Part shown: piece by piece, positions 60,279 through 64,000 of the stretch
Layout of the letters: the number at the start of each line of letters is the position of its first letter
How positions within the stretch are numbered: the first letter of the stretch is position 1
Assembly: GCA_019637615.1 (NCBI GenBank)
Contig: JAHBVJ010000037.1
Coordinates: forward strand, 1 to 64,000
Reading direction: 5' to 3'
Source of the DNA: Anaerolineae bacterium
Lineage (GTDB): Bacteria > Chloroflexota > Anaerolineae > Aggregatilineales > UBA2796
Length of the DNA stretch: 64,000 nt
Program-made: the position numbers and the translations under genes
Notes under the pieces: generated by a model
The model's input: only the letters and a program-made list of their open reading frames with translations
Databases searched by the model: none
Told to the model about the DNA's origin: nothing

Positions 60279-61115
60279 TCACTTCTTCCACGCCACGGCA
60301 AACACTTCGCGTTCAAAAAACCAGCGGAACGGCGGCAACTTAAACACGGCAAACCGCATCAAGTCAATCATCATCGGGTTCTGGCGACCTTGCGGCGGCG
60401 AATCTAGCCATACTTTGGATTGGAAACCAGCTTTTTCCAGCGTGCGGCGCATACTCACCATCGACTGCTCATTCACATGCACATCTTGATTATGGTTGAC
60501 CAAGAACGCGCGCGGATTGGCGGGATATTTCTCGCCCTGCCCCAACAGGATGCGGAAGGCGCGCACAATTGGATACGCGTAGCGGTCATACCACACATTC
60601 GGCGCGGTGTGGACGATGAAGCGCCCGTTTGGTTTCATCACACGCTGCACTTCCAGTAGCGCCTCGTGCAGTTCCCACGGATACAGATGCTCCACCACGT
60701 CAAACATCAACACGCGGTCAAACGATCCGCTAGGGAACGGCAGCTTTTTCGCATCGGACTGGGCGACGCCTGTTTTGCCGGGGGCGTCCAACGTGCCAGC
60801 CACGATCTCTTGCGACATGTTGACCGCGACGACAGCGTAATCGATGCCATAAGCATGTGCGCCGAGCTGCGCACAGTGACGCAAAATTTCGCCGCGTCCA
60901 CAGCCGACATCTAGCACCTTCATACCCGGTTCGATGGCAGCGATTTCGAACGCGGCTTTTAGGCGACGGGAAAGCTGCTGCCCCTCGCTTGTCTTGAACT
61001 CATCGTAACCCTCACAAGCGGTTAAGAAGTATTCTTCGGTGTATAAATCTTGAGGGACGGAGTCCCGGAGTTTTTGGTCTGACAACTGTATCCTCACCTT
61101 GTCTGAGGCTGTCAT
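60279..61115 (-). CDS. Class I SAM-dependent methyltransferase
   Basis: The protein has the SAM-binding motif I VLDVGCGRGEIL, the acidic loop in AYGIDYAVVAV, and a motif IV-like block FDRVLMFDVVEHLYPWE, with a C-terminal extension typical of small-molecule or glycan methyltransferases. The acceptor is unknown. Three starts are possible: TTG 61124, ATG 61115 (used) and TTG 61085, the last having GAGG 6 bases upstream and lying close to the first conserved residues. Confidence 0.85.
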   Translation of the reverse strand: MTASDKVRIQLSDQKLRDSVPQDLYTEEYFLTACEGYDEFKTSEGQQLSRRLKAAFEIAAIEPGMKVLDVGCGRGEILRHCAQLGAHAYGIDYAVVAVNMSQEIVAGTLDAPGKTGVAQSDAKKLPFPSGSFDRVLMFDVVEHLYPWELHEALLEVQRVMKPNGRFIVHTAPNVWYDRYAYPIVRAFRILLGQGEKYPANPRAFLVNHNQDVHVNEQSMVSMRRTLEKAGFQSKVWLDSPPQGRQNPMMIDLMRFAVFKLPPFRWFFEREVFAVAWKK

Positions 61116-61181
61116 TATAACCAAACCTACACTGGTGTATCAACGCAACGGTTTTCAGATCGACCAATCATCGGTAGAATC

Positions 61182-61754
61182 ATGCGTATGACAACATCGA
61201 CTAGAAGCTTGACCCAATTCACTATTCGCGAGGCGATTGAAAGCGACCTCGCGGCCTGTTCAACGCTAGACCTATCCTATGAGACGGAATATGCGTGGCA
61301 GATTGATGTACGTGATGAGGAAGGGGCAATTATCGTTGGCTTTCGTACCGTGCGCTTACCTCGTTTGATGCGTGTGAACTACCCGCGTGAGGAAGGCACG
61401 ATCTCGCTTGACCATCAAAAGCACGGTGAATTTCTCATCGCTGAGACTTCCGGGGTGGTGAGCGGATATTTAATCATGCGCTACGACTTCCATCGCAGCA
61501 CCGCATGGGTGACGGACATCGCCGTCGGGCGGGCACAGCGCCGCCGCAAGATCGGCACGGCGCTGCTGCAAGAAGCCTACAACCGCGCTCATGCCAAACG
61601 CTGTACGCGCTTGACCATCGAAACGCAGTCGAAGAACTATCCGGGCATCTGTTTTTGCCAGAAAAATGGATTGACCTTCAGTGGTTTTAACGATCAATAC
61701 TATCCGAATCATGACATTTGCTTATTCTTTGGGCAGTATATCCATTACGAGTAA
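61182..61754 (+). CDS. GNAT-family N-acetyltransferase (RimI-like)
   Basis: The 190-residue protein has the GNAT core with the acetyl-CoA loop VGRAQRRRKIGTALLQEAY (about residues 111-129) and a C-terminal YPNHDICLFFGQYI segment. It should acetylate an amine, perhaps a protein N-terminus or small molecule. It ends a few bases before the proposed GTG of the membrane-GAF gene, so the two are probably cotranscribed. Confidence 0.85.
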   Translation: MRMTTSTRSLTQFTIREAIESDLAACSTLDLSYETEYAWQIDVRDEEGAIIVGFRTVRLPRLMRVNYPREEGTISLDHQKHGEFLIAETSGVVSGYLIMRYDFHRSTAWVTDIAVGRAQRRRKIGTALLQEAYNRAHAKRCTRLTIETQSKNYPGICFCQKNGLTFSGFNDQYYPNHDICLFFGQYIHYE

Positions 61755-61759
61755 GCGAT

Positions 61760-63814
61760 GTGATCTATCAAGTTCTTGGTGATTTTCAGCCACGCTGGAC
61801 CTATCACTCAGCACTGATGCATATGACTGAAGCAATCTTTATCGAAATCATGCGGCAGTTGAACGAAGCTGTCACGGCGGCAACCGTCATCGTGGCAGTC
61901 TCTCTGCTGATGTACAATTTAACACGCGGACTGCGCGATCGGGTGACGCGTTCGTCAGCCGTCTTGCTCGGCTGTGTGACGGTCATCTACATTGGGGACG
62001 TGTTTGTATCGCTGACGCGCACCAACGGTAGCATGGAAAGCTGGCTGCGGCTGGAATGGATCGGCCTCGCCTTCGCGCCGACAGCACTGTTTCATCTATC
62101 GGATGCGCTGCTTTCCACCACTGGCTTGATCTCCCGTGGTCGCCGCCGCCGTATCGTGCGCATTCTGTATTTGTACAGCACCATTTTCCTGATCGCCGCT
62201 ACGTTCACCGACCTGATCGTACATAACCTCATCGCGACGCCCATCGTAATGATGCAAGCGGGGCCATTATTTCCGATCTACGCCGCCTTTTTCGTCGTGG
62301 CGACAGGTTTTGCCTTCAACAATGTCTTGCGGGCACGGCGACGCTGCCTGACCACCGCCACCCATCGGCGCATGACCTATTTGCTGTTTGCGCTTATCAC
62401 GCCCGCCATCGGCATTTTCCCGTTCTCGCTGTTCTTCGATCAACCCACTGGATCGAACTCGGCGGCGATCTGGACGGTGATCAATCTCGGCAACATTGGC
62501 ATTATCTTGATGTTGATCTTCATGGCATATCCGTTGGCCTTCTTCGGCCCCAACAAACCTGACCGCGTGATCAAAGCCGAATTGCTCAGTTTTATGCTGC
62601 GCGGGCCAGTCTTAGGCGTGGTCGTGCTACTGGTGATCCTATGGGTGCCGCGCCTTCAGGTCGTAGGCTTCCCCGCCGCCGAGCTAACGCCCTTTTTTGC
62701 GGTAGCAGCTGTACTCTGCTTGCAGTGGTCATATGCCTACATTTTGCCCTTCCTCGAACGCCGCCTGATCTATACCGATGATCAGCAAGAGGCCAAAGAA
62801 ATCCGCACTCTCAGTGAACGCTTGCTGACCACTGCGGACGCCCATCAGCTCCTAGAAACGCTGCTGGCATCCGTATGCGATTACCTACGTGTGCCGAGCG
62901 CCTTTGTAGCCTCGTTCAATCCGTCGGGCATTCACTTGGAGCAGCGGGTCGGTTCGCTGCAACCAGCGTCGGGAATGCTGGACACCATCGATATTCCTGC
63001 GCTTGCCAGCAATGCCCAACAAGCCAACGAAAACACCAACAGCGACTCACCCAGTCGGATGCCTGTTTTGGTCAGTTGGCAATCCTTCTGGATCGTGCCT
63101 CTCTTCAGCACACGCGGCAATGGACACAGTGGACAGATGAACGGTCTGATGGGCATGTGGGCACGTTCGCCGCAACCCGATCTGGAGCCGGAAGAACAGG
63201 CCGTATTCGATCTGTTGTATGACCGCATGGCACATATCATTGATGATATGCAGTTGCAGCAAGAGGTTTTCGCGGGGCTAGAAGCCGTCATTCAGGAAAC
63301 GGCGCAGGTGAGGCGTGTGCCCGAACCGCTCAGTCGTGGCTACGTGCCGAAACTGAATCAGCTCACGCAGAGTTTGGCGGAGCCGAACGCCGACAGCCTC
63401 GCCAAAGACGCCGATTTCGTGGACGCCGTCAAACAAGCCCTGCGTGAATATTGGGGTGGCCCGCGCCTGACCGATGAGCGTCTGCTCAAGCTCAGGATTG
63501 TCACCGAAGCCATGAAAGAGAATGAGAATAACGCGGGCAAAGCCGTTCGCGCCGTGCTGTCGAAGGCCATTGAACGCCTGAAACCGGCTGGCGCGCGCAA
63601 CCTGACCGCCACCGAATGGACGTTATACAATATCCTTGACATGCGTTTCGTACAGGGGCGCAAAGTCCGTGATGTGGTCATGCAGCTTGCCATGAGCGAA
63701 GCCGACCTGTACCGCAAACAGAACATCGCTATTCAGCGCGTAGCCGACGAGATCGCGGGCATGGAACGCATGACAACCGCTCCATCTACCGAACTGAGCA
63801 CGCAGAATTCCTAA
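61760..63814 (+). CDS. Membrane protein with 7TM-type sensor region and GAF-like domain, no kinase
   Basis: The first 340 residues hold about eight or nine membrane helices in the style of 7TM/histidine-kinase N-terminal sensor regions. A GAF-like domain follows (about 350-520; LTTADAHQLLETLLASVCDYLR spans its start). The last 150 residues are helical and contain LTATEWTLYNILDMRF and VVMQLAMSEADLYRKQNIAI, which look like DNA-binding or transcription-related helices. No His-kinase or cyclase domain is found. GTG at 61760 is used; ATG at 61817 or 61823 is possible. Confidence 0.65.
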   Translation: MIYQVLGDFQPRWTYHSALMHMTEAIFIEIMRQLNEAVTAATVIVAVSLLMYNLTRGLRDRVTRSSAVLLGCVTVIYIGDVFVSLTRTNGSMESWLRLEWIGLAFAPTALFHLSDALLSTTGLISRGRRRRIVRILYLYSTIFLIAATFTDLIVHNLIATPIVMMQAGPLFPIYAAFFVVATGFAFNNVLRARRRCLTTATHRRMTYLLFALITPAIGIFPFSLFFDQPTGSNSAAIWTVINLGNIGIILMLIFMAYPLAFFGPNKPDRVIKAELLSFMLRGPVLGVVVLLVILWVPRLQVVGFPAAELTPFFAVAAVLCLQWSYAYILPFLERRLIYTDDQQEAKEIRTLSERLLTTADAHQLLETLLASVCDYLRVPSAFVASFNPSGIHLEQRVGSLQPASGMLDTIDIPALASNAQQANENTNSDSPSRMPVLVSWQSFWIVPLFSTRGNGHSGQMNGLMGMWARSPQPDLEPEEQAVFDLLYDRMAHIIDDMQLQQEVFAGLEAVIQETAQVRRVPEPLSRGYVPKLNQLTQSLAEPNADSLAKDADFVDAVKQALREYWGGPRLTDERLLKLRIVTEAMKENENNAGKAVRAVLSKAIERLKPAGARNLTATEWTLYNILDMRFVQGRKVRDVVMQLAMSEADLYRKQNIAIQRVADEIAGMERMTTAPSTELSTQNS

Positions 63815-63927
63815 TTGCCCCGGTCATCTTACACAGCGTGACCTCTCATCGGAATCTCACTGAGGAATTTTAGAATGACCTGTGTAATAAGGACTTGTAA
63901 GGGGGACGCACGAGACGAGAGTTGACT

Positions 63928-64000
63928 GTGACGAGTAATCAACAGCCAGATGACATCCGCCTCCAACACTTGATCGAACGCTGTTTGGAGGGCGATCAGG
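63928..64000 (+). CDS. Start of a probable sigma-70/ECF factor (cut by window end)
   Basis: A GTG at 63928 opens 24 codons to the window edge. The segment LIERCLEGDQ matches the opening of many ECF sigma factors. An in-frame TTG lies two codons earlier. The rest is outside the window, so the call rests on ten residues and on the position after a membrane-sensor gene. Confidence 0.4.
   Translation, partial: MTSNQQPDDIRLQHLIERCLEGDQ

Overview
The window reads as a chromosomal segment of a Chloroflexota bacterium, most likely of the Anaerolineae and relatives. This is an inference from gene content: long Thr/Pro-rich extracellular linkers, SH3-like tails, an MGH1-type glycosidase, a SARP/BTAD regulator with NB-ARC and TPR parts, a class D-like sortase, a lycopene cyclase family protein, an HU protein with a Lys/Ala/Pro tail and PNPase with an RGG tail. 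No rRNA operon is present to confirm it. Gene density is high, genes lie on both strands in short operons, and TTG and GTG starts are common.

Layout. 1-573 is non-coding and carries clusters of a short repeated word. 574-6240 (minus strand) holds a MutS-like ATPase, a secreted two-repeat protein, an HNH endonuclease, a DinB-like protein and a flippase. 6268-9822 (plus) holds a membrane-anchored receiver-like protein, an arylamine N-acetyltransferase and a large SH3b/TIM-barrel glycosidase. 9864-12150 (minus) is an apparent operon of an ECF sigma factor, a possible membrane anti-sigma partner and a FabH-type ketosynthase. 12238-15302 (plus) carries an orphan ABC ATPase and small membrane proteins. 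15981-18849 is a divergent LysR / SLC13 permease pair with a visible operator. tRNA-Ile(GAU) and tRNA-Ala(UGC) follow, then a cNMP-binding histidine kinase and a fucose isomerase-family enzyme.

The 392-bp gap at 22352-22743 contains seven copies of one octamer in both orientations, forming two perfect hairpins. This is the least explained structure in the window. 22744-27261 (minus) is an M42 peptidase / MGH1 glycosidase / SDR operon, preceded by two small orphan genes, a GNAT protein and the rpsO-pnp operon. 32054-36592 holds HAD, Wzz-like, hydroxyisobutyrate dehydrogenase-like and PP2C genes. 36767-43189 holds a glycosyltransferase, a SARP-type regulator, a PhoD-like phosphatase and HU. An intact IS701-family element (43352-44770) cuts into a DUF72 gene remnant.

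45062-54320 is centred on methionine. A SAM-I riboswitch with a terminator directly precedes a nucleoside phosphorylase, followed by metH, an Asp/Glu racemase, a secreted protein of unknown function and a homocysteine methyltransferase/MTHFR fusion. Together these supply methyl-THF, methylate homocysteine and may recycle methylthioadenosine. The window ends with a lycopene cyclase family protein, a WYL regulator, a QW-motif toroid protein, an alpha/beta hydrolase, a sortase, a methyltransferase, a GNAT protein, a membrane-GAF protein and the first codons of a probable sigma factor.
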